37,858 bases of DNA from NCBI RefSeq assembly GCF_000211815.1, contig NZ_GL890974.1:15880-53737 (forward strand), in the 5' to 3' direction. Made by a program: the position numbers and the translations under genes. This stretch comes from Moorena producens 3L. GTDB lineage: Bacteria; Cyanobacteriota; Cyanobacteriia; Cyanobacteriales; Coleofasciculaceae. Position 1 is the stretch's first letter. Every line of letters starts with the position of its first letter. Positions 23,910 to 33,196 of this stretch are shown one piece after another. The notes below the pieces were generated by a model. That model did not search any database. It saw only the letters and a list, made by a program, of their open reading frames with translations, and was not told where the DNA came from.

Positions 23910-24839
23910 ATGAAACCAGTTATTGTTTTCGGTAGTATCAATATGGATTTGGTAGCCAAAACTCCCCGGTTACCAGTTCCAGGTGAAACACTACAAGGCC
24001 ATGAATTTTTTACTGCTCCTGGTGGGAAAGGGGCTAATCAAGCTGTGGCGGTGGCACGGTTGGGTATCCCCACTAAAATGGTGGCCCGCATCGGTAGTGA
24101 TGATTTTGGAACTCAGCTACACCACAGTCTAGGGGTAACGGGTGTTGACACTGATAGCGTTTTGGTTGAGGAGGGGGTCAGTTCTGGGATTGCAGTGATT
24201 TCCGTGGATCAGGCTGGGGAGAATACCATTATTTTCTTGGCTGGTGCTAATGGGCATGTTAATGAAACTGATGTGGAACGCCTCAGTAGTTTGTTGCCAG
24301 AAGCCGCTGTTTTATTGATGCAGTTGGAGATTCCCATGTCCGTGGTGCTCTTAGCAGCAGCGGCAGCTCAGAAAGTGGGTTGTCCAGTGATTCTTGACCC
24401 AGCACCAGCTCAGGAGTTGCCAGAGGAACTGTATGGCATGGTGAATATTATGACACCGAATCAGTTGGAAGCCTCTGTACTAGTGGATTTTCCTGTGGAT
24501 ACCATAGAGTCAGCCAAGAACGCATCGGAAGTACTGTTGCAACGAAGTGTGGATACGGTGATTGTGACCTTAGGAGAGCAGGGGGTTTTCTGTGCCACTG
24601 GTTCTGAATCGTTCTTCGTCCCTGCTTTTTCTGTTGATGCTGTGGATACTGTGGCGGCTGGAGATGCGTTTAATGGTGCAATGGCTGTGGCAATAGCCAA
24701 AGGGTTACCCTTGCGGCAAGCGGTAGTATGGGGAGCTGCAGCTGGGGCGCTTGCTGTTACTAAGGCTGGGGCTCAGCCCTCTTTGCCTGATCAAGAGACA
24801 TTCAATGCCTTTCTCACAGAAGTAGGTATTAGGTATTAG
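23910..24839 (+). CDS. rbsK: Ribokinase, 309 aa
   Basis: A PfkB-family sugar kinase that phosphorylates ribose at O5 using ATP. Substrate-binding motifs are GSINMDLVAKTPRLPVPGET and APGGKGANQAVAVARLG near the N-terminus. ILDPAPAQELP and TPNQLEA lie in the middle, and the catalytic-base motif DTVAAGDAFNGA (DTxGAGD-like, with Ala for the first Gly) near residue 250. Length is normal for RbsK. No ribose transporter or rbsD is adjacent. No clear Shine-Dalgarno site precedes the ATG at 23910, though it is the first codon of the conserved start strand. A related PfkB sugar kinase is possible but the N-terminal motifs favour ribokinase. Confidence 0.9.
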   Translation: MKPVIVFGSINMDLVAKTPRLPVPGETLQGHEFFTAPGGKGANQAVAVARLGIPTKMVARIGSDDFGTQLHHSLGVTGVDTDSVLVEEGVSSGIAVISVDQAGENTIIFLAGANGHVNETDVERLSSLLPEAAVLLMQLEIPMSVVLLAAAAAQKVGCPVILDPAPAQELPEELYGMVNIMTPNQLEASVLVDFPVDTIESAKNASEVLLQRSVDTVIVTLGEQGVFCATGSESFFVPAFSVDAVDTVAAGDAFNGAMAVAIAKGLPLRQAVVWGAAAGALAVTKAGAQPSLPDQETFNAFLTEVGIRY

Positions 24840-25054
24840 GTAATAGCTATGATAGCATGATAGTCTGAGATATTACATATTAGATATTAATTTTTAGATA
24901 TTAGTGATTGGTAATAGATCATTTACCCGGAGTTGGCTAGTATTGTAAATCCTGATTGTGGATCTAAACATTATTACTAATTAATCCAGTTTGAGCAAAT
25001 TATTGAGGTTTGGTAGTACGTTTATCTAAAAAATCAGCCCTTAAGCACTCACTA

Positions 25055-25618
25055 CTATACAGTAACATCCTCATAAATTAAGGAGATGGGACAACTAAAA
25101 TCAATGCTGGTCAAGTGAATTTCGTCTCCTTCTGTGTAGGGATTGAGTTCCCATTTCCCTTGTGGATTGCGCCGGAAGCACTCGATAGTGATCTGTTGAG
25201 TATCAATCAAAAGGTATTCTTGTAAGGTTTTGATGCGGCGATAGTTAGCAAATTTGCGACCTCGGTCAAAGGCTTCAGTGGAGGGAGAGAGTACTTCCGC
25301 AATCAGACAGGGATGATAAATGACTTTGAGCCGATTGCTGTCTCGTTGATCGCAGGTTACCATGACATCCGGGTAGTGAAAAGGTCCTTTTTCTGATACA
25401 CCCACTTTGACACTAAAGATAAAAGGACGACACGAACCTCCCCGTAGATGGCTTTTTAAGGCAGTCGCAAGATTCAGAGCAATGGTTCCGTGGGGAATAG
25501 TTCCCCCAGTCATAGCATAGACTTCGCCGTCGATGTATTCATAGTTGAGTTCTTGCTTTTCCTCCCAGTCTAGATAAGCTTCGGGAGTCATGTATTCTCC
25601 CTGATAAGAAGCAACCAT
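25055..25618 (-). CDS. Uma2-family (DUF820) putative endonuclease, 187 aa
   Basis: A PD-(D/E)xK-fold protein of a family greatly expanded in cyanobacteria; the role is uncertain and the endonuclease label comes from fold prediction. Motifs are YMTPEAYLDWEEKQELNYEY near the start, then YIDGEVYAM, PDVMVTCD, and CLIAEVLSPSTEAFDRGRKF, which carries the E-x-S and downstream K/R residues, and LLIDTQQITIECFRR. The start is the ATG at 25618, preceded by GAGGTGG at 5 bases; the frame extends 22 residues further, but that region is Ser/His rich and lacks a comparable site. Confidence 0.85.
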   Translation of the reverse strand: MVASYQGEYMTPEAYLDWEEKQELNYEYIDGEVYAMTGGTIPHGTIALNLATALKSHLRGGSCRPFIFSVKVGVSEKGPFHYPDVMVTCDQRDSNRLKVIYHPCLIAEVLSPSTEAFDRGRKFANYRRIKTLQEYLLIDTQQITIECFRRNPQGKWELNPYTEGDEIHLTSIDFSCPISLIYEDVTV

Positions 25619-25792
25619 AACCACCTCACTTATTGAGTGATGTCTTTTATGTCCTGTTTTGGAGCTAGTTGAGCTTATTTTCAACTATAGCGCGAAACTA
25701 CCTCTGACTACAGAGGGATGTTCCTTTGGAAGCGCTACGCGATCGCATTGTCAATTTTGGCAGACACATGATTATACAAAATATTTTTGCTT

Positions 25793-27292
25793 TCATACCT
25801 GCTCGCTTTCGACAGGGCTTTCAGCCTTGCTTTTTCTAAAAACGGGTATTGTAACTGTAAAGGTTGTCCCTTGGTTGAGAGTGCTTTCAACTTCGATTTG
25901 ACCGTGGTGATTCTCAACTATTGTTTTAGCGATCGCTAAACCTAGCCCTGCTCCTTTTGCTGTATCATAGGGTCTGGCTGGATCAGCTCGATAAAAGCGA
26001 TCAAAAATATGAGGTAATGCTGATGCACAGATGCCTTGACCGGAATCAGTTACCTTGACTTGAAGCAGGAATTGCAGGTTTCTTGCCCTACGTTTGCTGG
26101 GAGGTTCTAACTGTTGTAATTCCACTTGAATAAATGCTTCCCCTGGAGTTTTGGTAGAGGCTGGTGTGTATTGGACAGCGTTATTCACTAGATTGGTAAA
26201 TAAACGTGCCAATTGATTCCAATCCCCCTCAAGGGTAAAGGCATCTTCGTCCAATGTTGGATTTTGGAACCCTTTACTAGGGCAGGGTGGCAGAAATACC
26301 TGATCAGCCCCCATCTCTTCCTCTGTCTGCTCTGTCTCCTTTGTTCCCTCTGTTAACTCTGTGCTCTTTTCCTGATCGGGATTGGGGATTTCAATCAAGT
26401 AAAGGGAAATGCGTTTTTCTGTAGCAATCGGCTGTTGCTCCTCGATCACTTCCATCAGCAAAGCATCCAGGTGGACTAATTGCCACTGGGGTTTTACCAT
26501 ACCGCTATCAGCACGAGCCAAAAACAGCAGGTCATTCACCAGTCTTCCTAAGCGCTGGGTTAATCGCTCTATCACTTCGAGTTGGTGCCGTTGCAACTCA
26601 GATGCTAAATCGGGATCCCCCAGAGCAACTTGCACGTTAGTCTGAATCGTCGCAATTGGGTTTCTGAGTTCGTGGGAGGCATCAGCAGTGAATTGTTTGA
26701 GCCGTTGGTACGACTCCCGTACTGGCTTCATAGCCATACCAGATAGTAACCAACCAATAGCACCAGTAGAGATAATCATCACCACTGTACCTAGAGTCAG
26801 ATCAAATATCAGTTGGTGGCTGGGTTTGGTGACTTCAAACCATGGGTGGCTAACCCGTAAATAACCCAAGATATAATCCTCGATTTGCACCGGTTGGGTT
26901 AACTGTCGCAGGAGATGCTCTGCTGATAAATGAACTGTTGCCCTAGTGGTGTTGGCCTTTAACGGAATAGTTAAGGGTTCTGAGAAGGTTGACCACAGCA
27001 AATCCCCCTTCGGACTAAACCACTCCAGGTCAATGTGGTCATCTTCTACCCCATCACTATTGTCTCGAAAACTGGCTTCAATGTTGAATTGGTAGGGACT
27101 CTCGCCATCATCCACAGGTTGAATCACCAGTGATCGCTCTACCACTTCTACGACATGTTTGAGGGTGTCATCAACCCGTTCAATCAGGGTGTGGCGGACA
27201 TAAAGATAGACACCAGTTGCAAATAGTAACAGTAAGACTGCTGTGACCGTAGTATACCACAGAGCAAGGCGTCGGCGAGTAGTTTGAAACAT
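25793..27292 (-). CDS. Membrane sensor histidine kinase, RppB-like, 499 aa
   Basis: Two membrane helices at about 11-31 and 170-190 bracket a 140-residue periplasmic sensor domain. A short HAMP-like linker follows, then HisKA with His207 in QFTADASHELRNPIATIQTN, and HATPase with N-box LVNNAVQYTP and G-boxes DSGQGI and GAGLGLAI. The phospho-site sequence resembles cyanobacterial RppB/NrsS kinases of nickel and redox response, but no RppA-type regulator is next to it. An acidic insert (TELTEGTKETEQTEEEM, about residues 310-330) splits the HisKA-HATPase linker. Start ATG at 27292 precedes a basic MFQTTRRRLA. It is divergent from the PAS kinase at 27654. Confidence 0.85.
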   Translation of the reverse strand: MFQTTRRRLALWYTTVTAVLLLLFATGVYLYVRHTLIERVDDTLKHVVEVVERSLVIQPVDDGESPYQFNIEASFRDNSDGVEDDHIDLEWFSPKGDLLWSTFSEPLTIPLKANTTRATVHLSAEHLLRQLTQPVQIEDYILGYLRVSHPWFEVTKPSHQLIFDLTLGTVVMIISTGAIGWLLSGMAMKPVRESYQRLKQFTADASHELRNPIATIQTNVQVALGDPDLASELQRHQLEVIERLTQRLGRLVNDLLFLARADSGMVKPQWQLVHLDALLMEVIEEQQPIATEKRISLYLIEIPNPDQEKSTELTEGTKETEQTEEEMGADQVFLPPCPSKGFQNPTLDEDAFTLEGDWNQLARLFTNLVNNAVQYTPASTKTPGEAFIQVELQQLEPPSKRRARNLQFLLQVKVTDSGQGICASALPHIFDRFYRADPARPYDTAKGAGLGLAIAKTIVENHHGQIEVESTLNQGTTFTVTIPVFRKSKAESPVESEQV

Positions 27293-27319
27293 GATAATTT
27301 AACAGACATCAAAGATCAA

Positions 27320-27399
27320 CAGGACTTACGCCGCCAAGCCGGTTTATTAAAATAATTACACCGATTCCAGCCTTTGATTTATGAGGTGCCTAAGTCCTG
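27320..27399. mobile_element. 80-bp MITE-like element with ATCAA direct repeats
   Basis: CAGGACTTA (27320-27328) and TAAGTCCTG (27391-27399) are perfect inverted ends, matching 11 of 12 when extended. ATCAA flanks both sides (27315-27319 and 27400-27404), consistent with a 5-bp target duplication. It lies between two divergent kinase genes. Confidence 0.55.
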
Positions 27400-27653
27400 A
27401 TCAAATCCGGTTGACTAATGATCATATCTAGGATCGGGTCATGGGTAATGGCTACTATCAATTCCAGTAGGATCGGATTGAGCACAACTGAGAAGCGAAC
27501 CAGTTGCTGCCAGTGTAGAGTAATAACTGAGGTCAAAGCTAAAATTGATATCGTCTCCGGTTAAATCGTTCTTGTTTGTAGAGACTTGGTCTGCAACGTC
27601 TCTACACAGAAGGTTTGATTGATTGTTCCTTCTCCGACTTGTCTGCCAAAAGA

Positions 27654-28781
27654 ATGAGCCTTCAAAAAAGCGATCGCAAACCAGCAAAACTATTTCTAAG
27701 CTCTCGGGAAGACCTCTTGGAGTCCCTAGTCGAAAATTCTCCCGAGTGTATAGCGGTATTTGACCGGGAATTTCGTTATGTCTATGCTAATCCGGCCTTG
27801 TCACAGGCATTTGGGATAGCCCAGTCAGAATTAATCGGCAAAACCCATCATGACCTCCAGATGCCAGAAGACTTTATCCACTTATGGGATAGAGCGATGG
27901 AAAAGGTGTTTGCCACAGGTCAAGAAAAGAGGATTGAATTCCAGTGGATCACAGAGAATGGGCTACAGTTTTATCAATCCTGTCTGGTACCAGAGTTGGC
28001 CAGTCATGGTTCAGTAGAATTTGTGTTGGGGTATAGCTGTAACATTAGCGATCGCATAACCAATACAGAATTTTCAAGGTCGATTGAGCAACTACAGAAT
28101 TCTAACCGAGAACTGGAACAGTTTGCTTATGTGGCTTCCCACGATTTACAAGAACCCCTGCGGAAAGTCAAGAGTTTCACAGAATTGCTGGTGGAAGAGT
28201 ACCAGGGGAAATTGGATGGCGAAGCAGACAAATACATGGCTTACATTGTTGATGGTGTCTTCCGGATGCAGACTCTGATTAAAGATCTGCTCGCCTACTC
28301 CCGTTTGGGTAGGTCTGAACTGACCTTTGAACCCACAGATATAGCTGAAGTGCTTGAGCAGGTTCTTGAAAACTTGAGTGTTACCATTAAAGAAAATCAT
28401 GCTGTCATCACCCATGATCCACTACCAACTATCCCAGCTAATCCTCAACACATGGTGGAATTGTTCCAGAATCTAATCAGTAATGGCATCAAATTCCGTT
28501 CCGAGGCAACTCCTGAGATTCACATTGAAGCTCAGTTGCAGGAATCCCAATGGTTAATAGGGGTTCGAGATAATGGTATTGGTATTCCAAGCAAGTATGC
28601 TGAACGAATTTTTTCCATATTCCAACGGCTACATGGTAGGAGCAAGTATCCCGGTACCGGGATTGGTTTAGCCATTTGTCAGAAAATTGTCCAGTGTCAC
28701 GGCGGAAATATTTGGGTCGAATCCGAGTCTGGTGTTGGCTCAAGATTCTATTTTACCCTGCCAATTCATCAGAGTTGGTAG
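27654..28781 (+). CDS. PAS-domain histidine kinase, phytochrome-type transmitter, 375 aa
   Basis: Soluble. A PAS domain (about 22-140, with ENSPECIAVFDREFRYVYAN) leads to a short coiled coil, HisKA with His163 in YVASHDLQEPLRKVKSF, and HATPase with N-box QNLISNGIKFR and G-boxes DNGIGI and GTGIGLAIC. The ASHDLQEPLR form is typical of Cph1-like and other bacteriophytochrome-type transmitters, though no phytochrome photosensory domain is present. I start at ATG 27654; a TTG 13 codons upstream has a poor site. The single-domain regulator at 28873 follows after 91 bp and is the likely partner. Part of this gene (around 28047-28110) recurs as a diverged fragment at the window end. Confidence 0.88.
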   Translation: MSLQKSDRKPAKLFLSSREDLLESLVENSPECIAVFDREFRYVYANPALSQAFGIAQSELIGKTHHDLQMPEDFIHLWDRAMEKVFATGQEKRIEFQWITENGLQFYQSCLVPELASHGSVEFVLGYSCNISDRITNTEFSRSIEQLQNSNRELEQFAYVASHDLQEPLRKVKSFTELLVEEYQGKLDGEADKYMAYIVDGVFRMQTLIKDLLAYSRLGRSELTFEPTDIAEVLEQVLENLSVTIKENHAVITHDPLPTIPANPQHMVELFQNLISNGIKFRSEATPEIHIEAQLQESQWLIGVRDNGIGIPSKYAERIFSIFQRLHGRSKYPGTGIGLAICQKIVQCHGGNIWVESESGVGSRFYFTLPIHQSW

Positions 28782-28872
28782 CCAAATATGACTCATGGGT
28801 TTGTGGATAAAAAATCAATAATAAACGATATTATAACCAATTTCAAATAACCCAATTTCAAATAACTATGAT

Positions 28873-29307
28873 ATGTACAGTAAATTCCCTGAAATTCTGC
28901 TAATAGAAGACGATCCTGGAGATATAGAACTCACCAGGAAAGCACTCAACAAAGCGAAACTGGCGATTAACCTCCATGTGGTTATGGATGGTACTCAAGC
29001 CCTGGCTTACCTGTACAGAGAGGGGGAGTATGCTGATTCCCAGCAACCTGACTTAATTTTGCTAGACCTAAACCTGCCTGGGATGAATGGACAAGAGATT
29101 CTCCAGCATATCAAAGGTGATGATAACCTCAAGCAAATACCCGTTGTGATGCTGACCACTTCAGATGCTCAGGAAGATATTGTAAAAAGCTATGACTTGG
29201 GAGCTAACTGTTATCTTAAAAAACCAATTAGCTTAAAAGAATTTGACAAGATTATCGAAGCCCTAGAAGATTTCTGGTTTAGTGTTGTGAAACTACCGCC
29301 GCCATAA
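28873..29307 (+). CDS. Rcp1-type single-domain response regulator, 144 aa
   Basis: One receiver domain with no output domain: EILLIEDDPGDIELTRKAL at the start, phospho-acceptor Asp65 in LILLDLNLPGMNG, Thr95/96 in VVMLTTSD and Lys116/117 in CYLKKPIS. The IEDDPGDIELTRKAL start and the Tyr-rich turn LAYLYREGEYADS are signs of the Rcp1 group, which pairs with phytochrome kinases. It lies 91 bp after the PAS kinase gene and is probably cotranscribed with it. Signal output must go to another protein. The receiver/PAS kinase at 30077 is a candidate for the next step, which is inference from position only. Confidence 0.88.
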   Translation: MYSKFPEILLIEDDPGDIELTRKALNKAKLAINLHVVMDGTQALAYLYREGEYADSQQPDLILLDLNLPGMNGQEILQHIKGDDNLKQIPVVMLTTSDAQEDIVKSYDLGANCYLKKPISLKEFDKIIEALEDFWFSVVKLPPP

Positions 29308-29317
29308 ACTAGCTGGA

Positions 29318-29411
29318 ATTCAAAATTCAAAATTCAAAATTCAAAATTCAAACATGTTTAACTAGTGGTAAAGATGTAGCGGAATTCAAAATTCAAAATT
29401 CAAAATTCAAA
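29318..29411 (+). repeat. Two ATTCAAA heptamer arrays with a duplicated spacer
   Basis: Five ATTCAAA units (29318-29352) and four (29384-29411). The DNA after each is similar: ACATGTTTAACTAGTGGTAA after the first and ACATGTCTAGGTAGTGGTAA after the second, then AAGATGTAG or AAGATCTAG. The array plus spacer was duplicated as a block. Confidence 0.9.
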
Positions 29412-29540
29412 ATTTTTACATGTCTAGGTAGTGGTAAAGATCTAGTGGTTTGGCTACGGTCTGGTCAAGGTAACGGGAGCTAAAATCGCTACTTTTGTAC
29501 AACTACCCTTCTTCCCTCTCCCCTCTCCCCACAGTCTTCC

Positions 29541-29704
29541 CCCGATTCCCGATTCCCGATTCCCGATTCCCGATTCCCGATTCCCGATTCCCGATTCCCG
29601 ATTCCCGATTCCCGATTCCCGATTCCCGATTCCCGATTCCCGATTCCCGATTCCCGATTCCCGATTTCCGATTCCCGATTCCCGATTCCCGATTCCCGAT
29701 TCCC
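29541..29704 (+). repeat. GATTCCC heptamer array, about 23 copies
   Basis: The longest heptamer array in the window, nearly perfect with one GATTTCC unit near 29664. The same heptamer occurs inverted (TCGGGAA) at 35067-35168 and 37445-37497. The long frame across it is a by-product. Confidence 0.97.
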
Positions 29705-29730
29705 AGTGGGTAGCGCTATAGGTCAGAAAC

Positions 29731-29765
29731 CATTAGCCTCAAGCCTAATCTGATCATGGCTAATG
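29731..29765 (+). other. CATTAGCC/GGCTAATG stem-loop upstream of kinase gene
   Basis: An 8-bp perfect inverted repeat with a 19-base loop. It lies 310 bp before the 30077 start; the remaining sequence to the gene is AT-rich and I cannot place a promoter. Confidence 0.4.
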
Positions 29766-30076
29766 CCTTCAAGGATAAACCTAATTATTGAAATCTTACC
29801 ACCATTACGCCTCCTGATATTTAAGATTAATTTTATGATTCGAGGCTAAGTTAGCCATCGAAGACCCTCAGACGGTATACTTTTTTGTATTTTAATCCCC
29901 TTGATCTCAAGGATTATACGGGTTTTATGTGCATTTTTTAGTGAATTATCCGTATAAGTACGGAGATGACTATTAGTGAAATTACGGTGGAAACAGGTTT
30001 TTTTTTAGGTCAATATTAACATATTAGATTTAATTGATATCTAACCGATGTTTGTTGATTAGTTAACGGTATTCCA

Positions 30077-31738
30077 ATGTCATCAACGTACCTACCAGTC
30101 ACTTCTCCTTCAGCTGATCAAACTAATTTCTCTGCACCAGTCCCTGCTTCAGTCATTTATTTTCAGAATAAACTCCCCACAGAAAGAGCAGACCATCCTG
30201 ATTGTACCCAAATCCTATTAATTGAAGACGATATCCAGGATGTTGAGCTGATTAAAGCATTACTCAAAAAGGCAAAACATTTTCGAGCAACACTCACCCA
30301 TGTAGAGACCTTAGAGCAAGGTCTCGAATGCCTAAAGCAGGGAAATATTGATATCGTACTCTGTGACCTGTTCTTACCAGATCAAAAAGGTCTAGAGACA
30401 TTTTGTGAAATTTATGCCCAGTGTCCCGAAGTGCCTATAATCATTCTGAGTGGACTGACTGATGAGAATTTAGCCATAGAAGCGCTACAAGAAGGAGCAC
30501 AGGATTACTTAGTTAAAGGAGAATTTGATCGGAACCTATTGGTACGAGCGATGCGCTATGGCATTGAGCGGCAACGACTGCTGTTAGCACTGAAGGGACA
30601 AACTGAAGCCCTACGAGCCAGTGAAGAGCAATTTCGCACCATGATTACCAGAAATGCTGATGGTGTTGTGATTATTGATCACAATCGAATGATTCAATTT
30701 GTTAATCCCGCAGCAGAATCCCTGATGAACTGTAAAGCGGAGAAACTCCAAGGAGAACTATGGTGCAGTTCCCTAGTGGTTGGCGAAACTACAGAACTAG
30801 ATATTCGCTCCTCCTATGGAAAAATTGTTATTGCCGAAATCCAGCTAGTAGAGATTCAATGGGAAGGTAAAAAAGCCTATATGGCATCACTGCGAGATAT
30901 CACCACTCGCAAGGAAATAGAAATTGCTCAGAAGCAACTGAATGATGAGCTAGAACGTCGGGTTGAGGAGCGCACACTTGAACTAAGAGTAGCTAATGAT
31001 CAGCTCCAAGTTTTGGAAATTAAACTACGTCAATCACTGGTTAAAGAAAAAGAATTGAGCAATTTTAAATCTCGGATTATCTCTAGCATTTCCCATGAGT
31101 ACCGCACCCCATTAACTACCATTTCTTCATCAGCAGCAATCCTGGAACGGTACTGTCATCAAATGGATCTGACTCGGCAAGTAAAACATTGTAGACGTAT
31201 CCAATCCATGGTTCAGCAACTGACTGGTTTAGTGGATGATGTGCTATTTATTAACAAGACAGAATTTAAGCAACTAGATTTACAACCCGAACCTATAGAC
31301 TTAGTTGAATTTTGTAGTAAATTAGTTGATGAAATCAAATCTAAAACCACCTATAAGCACCAGCTCTTGTTTAGGCATGAAGGTGACTGTCAGGAATTCA
31401 GATCAGATCCTAAGCTACTAAGCCAAATGCTAACTAATCTCCTCTCTAATGCTATTAAATATTCTCCTCAAGGAGGCAAAGTCGAACTTAACCTTAAATG
31501 TGACACTAATCAAGTAATACTGGAAGTTACCGATGAAGGAATTGGCATTCCTAAGCACGATCAAGGTGAGTTATTTAATTCCTTTAGTCGTGGGAGTAAT
31601 ATCGGCTCCATAGGGGGAATTGGATTGGGGTTATCAATTGTCAAAAGTTATGTGGAACACCATCAAGGTGAGATAGTTATGGAAAGTAAAATAGGTTTAG
31701 GTACTCGTGTTACTGTCTGTTTACCATTGCTTGCTTAG
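30077..31738 (+). CDS. Receiver-PAS hybrid histidine kinase, 553 aa
   Basis: A low-complexity N-terminus (1-42) precedes a receiver domain (44-165) with Glu50-Asp51-Asp52, phospho-acceptor Asp97 in IVLCDLFLPDQKG, a Ser in IIILSGLTD and Lys in YLVKGEF. A PAS domain follows (about 185-290, FRTMITRNADGVVIIDHNR, DITTRKEIE), then a coiled coil, HisKA with His340 in ISSISHEYRTPLTTI, and HATPase with N-box TNLLSNAIKYSP and G-boxes DEGIGI and GIGLGLSIV. It is soluble. Receiver-first kinases can relay from an upstream kinase, so the PAS kinase and Rcp1-type regulator just upstream on the same strand are plausible partners. Confidence 0.9.
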   Translation: MSSTYLPVTSPSADQTNFSAPVPASVIYFQNKLPTERADHPDCTQILLIEDDIQDVELIKALLKKAKHFRATLTHVETLEQGLECLKQGNIDIVLCDLFLPDQKGLETFCEIYAQCPEVPIIILSGLTDENLAIEALQEGAQDYLVKGEFDRNLLVRAMRYGIERQRLLLALKGQTEALRASEEQFRTMITRNADGVVIIDHNRMIQFVNPAAESLMNCKAEKLQGELWCSSLVVGETTELDIRSSYGKIVIAEIQLVEIQWEGKKAYMASLRDITTRKEIEIAQKQLNDELERRVEERTLELRVANDQLQVLEIKLRQSLVKEKELSNFKSRIISSISHEYRTPLTTISSSAAILERYCHQMDLTRQVKHCRRIQSMVQQLTGLVDDVLFINKTEFKQLDLQPEPIDLVEFCSKLVDEIKSKTTYKHQLLFRHEGDCQEFRSDPKLLSQMLTNLLSNAIKYSPQGGKVELNLKCDTNQVILEVTDEGIGIPKHDQGELFNSFSRGSNIGSIGGIGLGLSIVKSYVEHHQGEIVMESKIGLGTRVTVCLPLLA

Positions 31739-31899
31739 TGGTTAGTATGACTGACAAAAATTGATTTATTGATTTATTTAACCGCAAATTATCAGAAGGG
31801 GAGAATACTAATATAGTTGGTAAAATGTATTTATAAGCAATCAGATCTAGTTCACGTCATGACTTATTAGTAAAGACTTATTGGTCTTGGGTCTTAGTT

Positions 31900-31930
<31 letters not shown>

Positions 31931-32009
31931 TCATAACTCCCAATTCCCAATTCCCAATTAACAGCCATCGGCAAAAATTATCGCCTGATTATAAATCCTT
32001 AGAGTCCTG

Positions 32010-32816
32010 TTATGTTTTATCTTTCAACTGCTTCGTAACGGATTTGGCTTTATCCTGTAAGTGTGCGGTGGTAGCCTGAGCTGTGTCTTTCAACTGATCA
32101 GTAACTGATTGAGCTTTATCTTTAAACTGTGCAGTGGTCGCTTTGGCTTTATCCTTCAACTGTTCAGTAACTGATTGGGCTTTATCTTTAAACTGTTCTG
32201 GTATATGTTGAGCTTTTCGCTTGACATCTTGAAATTCCTGGACAGTTTTTTGATAATCTTCCTTGATCAGGTCTGTAGCTTGACTAATTTTTTGATTAAG
32301 TCCTTCCCCATACTGTTTACTATTTTGAGCAACTGCATCCAGTACAATTATCCGCTTGCTGCCAATACTCGAAATTGCTACGGGTGGGAGTAGATACATA
32401 CCATCCATAACCCCATGCCAGCCAAGGTCCGAGAAGAGATAGTTAACTACACTACCGCTTTTGGGTTTAAGCAAGTAGTCCACTAGCTTACCAATTTTGT
32501 TACCCGCATCTGTCCATACCTCATGTCCGATCAGGGAATCCCAAGACTCCGTTTTCTGTTGAGTTTTGTGATTTTTGCTAGTGTTGACGAGAATACTATC
32601 GGTGCCAATACTCTCGACTTGACCCCAAGCAAAGTAGCGTTTTTTCGCCCCAAGTAATCCAGACTTACACCTTAAGGCCACGACTCGATGAGCTTGATAG
32701 TCCAACAAGAGTTGATCGACATGACCAATTTCTTCCGTCGTCTGACGCTCTAAGACTAGACGATTGAGTAACTGGCTCTGCCTGATCGGTTTGGGTTGGA
32801 TAAATAGTAAAGACAT
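32010..32816 (-). CDS. PRC-barrel protein with LEA-like repeat tail, 268 aa
   Basis: Two PRC-barrel-like domains (about 12-88, LLNRLVLERQTTEEIGHVDQ, and 92-165, SLIGHEVWTDAGNKIGKLVDYL) are followed by a helical linker. The tail, about 200-268, is built of 11-residue steps in a 22-residue period, KDKAQSVTEQLKDKAKATTA repeated about three times with small changes. Such Lys/Asp/Ala/Thr 11-mers are those of group 3 LEA proteins, which are disordered in water and form amphipathic helices on drying or on membranes. A plausible role is an envelope- or thylakoid-associated protein in desiccation or salt stress; that is inference. No signal peptide. The 66-bp repeats could change copy number. Confidence 0.8.
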   Translation of the reverse strand: MSLLFIQPKPIRQSQLLNRLVLERQTTEEIGHVDQLLLDYQAHRVVALRCKSGLLGAKKRYFAWGQVESIGTDSILVNTSKNHKTQQKTESWDSLIGHEVWTDAGNKIGKLVDYLLKPKSGSVVNYLFSDLGWHGVMDGMYLLPPVAISSIGSKRIIVLDAVAQNSKQYGEGLNQKISQATDLIKEDYQKTVQEFQDVKRKAQHIPEQFKDKAQSVTEQLKDKAKATTAQFKDKAQSVTDQLKDTAQATTAHLQDKAKSVTKQLKDKT

Positions 32817-33009
32817 CTGTTCATGTCTCCAATAGTTAAGAACTGGCGATGGCGGTCGGAAAAAGACACAGAAGGCTCAACAGCAGTAAGCTATCAGGTA
32901 AGCATATGCGCTACAGATGGTGCTACTTGAGGTGCCTTTAGCAGTCAGCCCTCAGCTATCAGCTTATGGGCTATGGGCAGGCTACTTGAGGTGCTTTTGA
33001 ATAAAACAG

Positions 33010-33108
<99 letters not shown>

Positions 33109-33196
33109 CCCTCTGTGATTTTTTCCATCTAGATTTTAGCTTACAATAATTGAGTCAAGTCTGATCTAGGGTAAGCATTCAGCTATCAGCTATCAG

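Noticed and set aside
29495..29713. 72-codon frame of repeating FPIPDSR
   Set aside because: It is a translation of the GATTCCC array; a 7-bp repeat gives a 7-residue period in any open frame.
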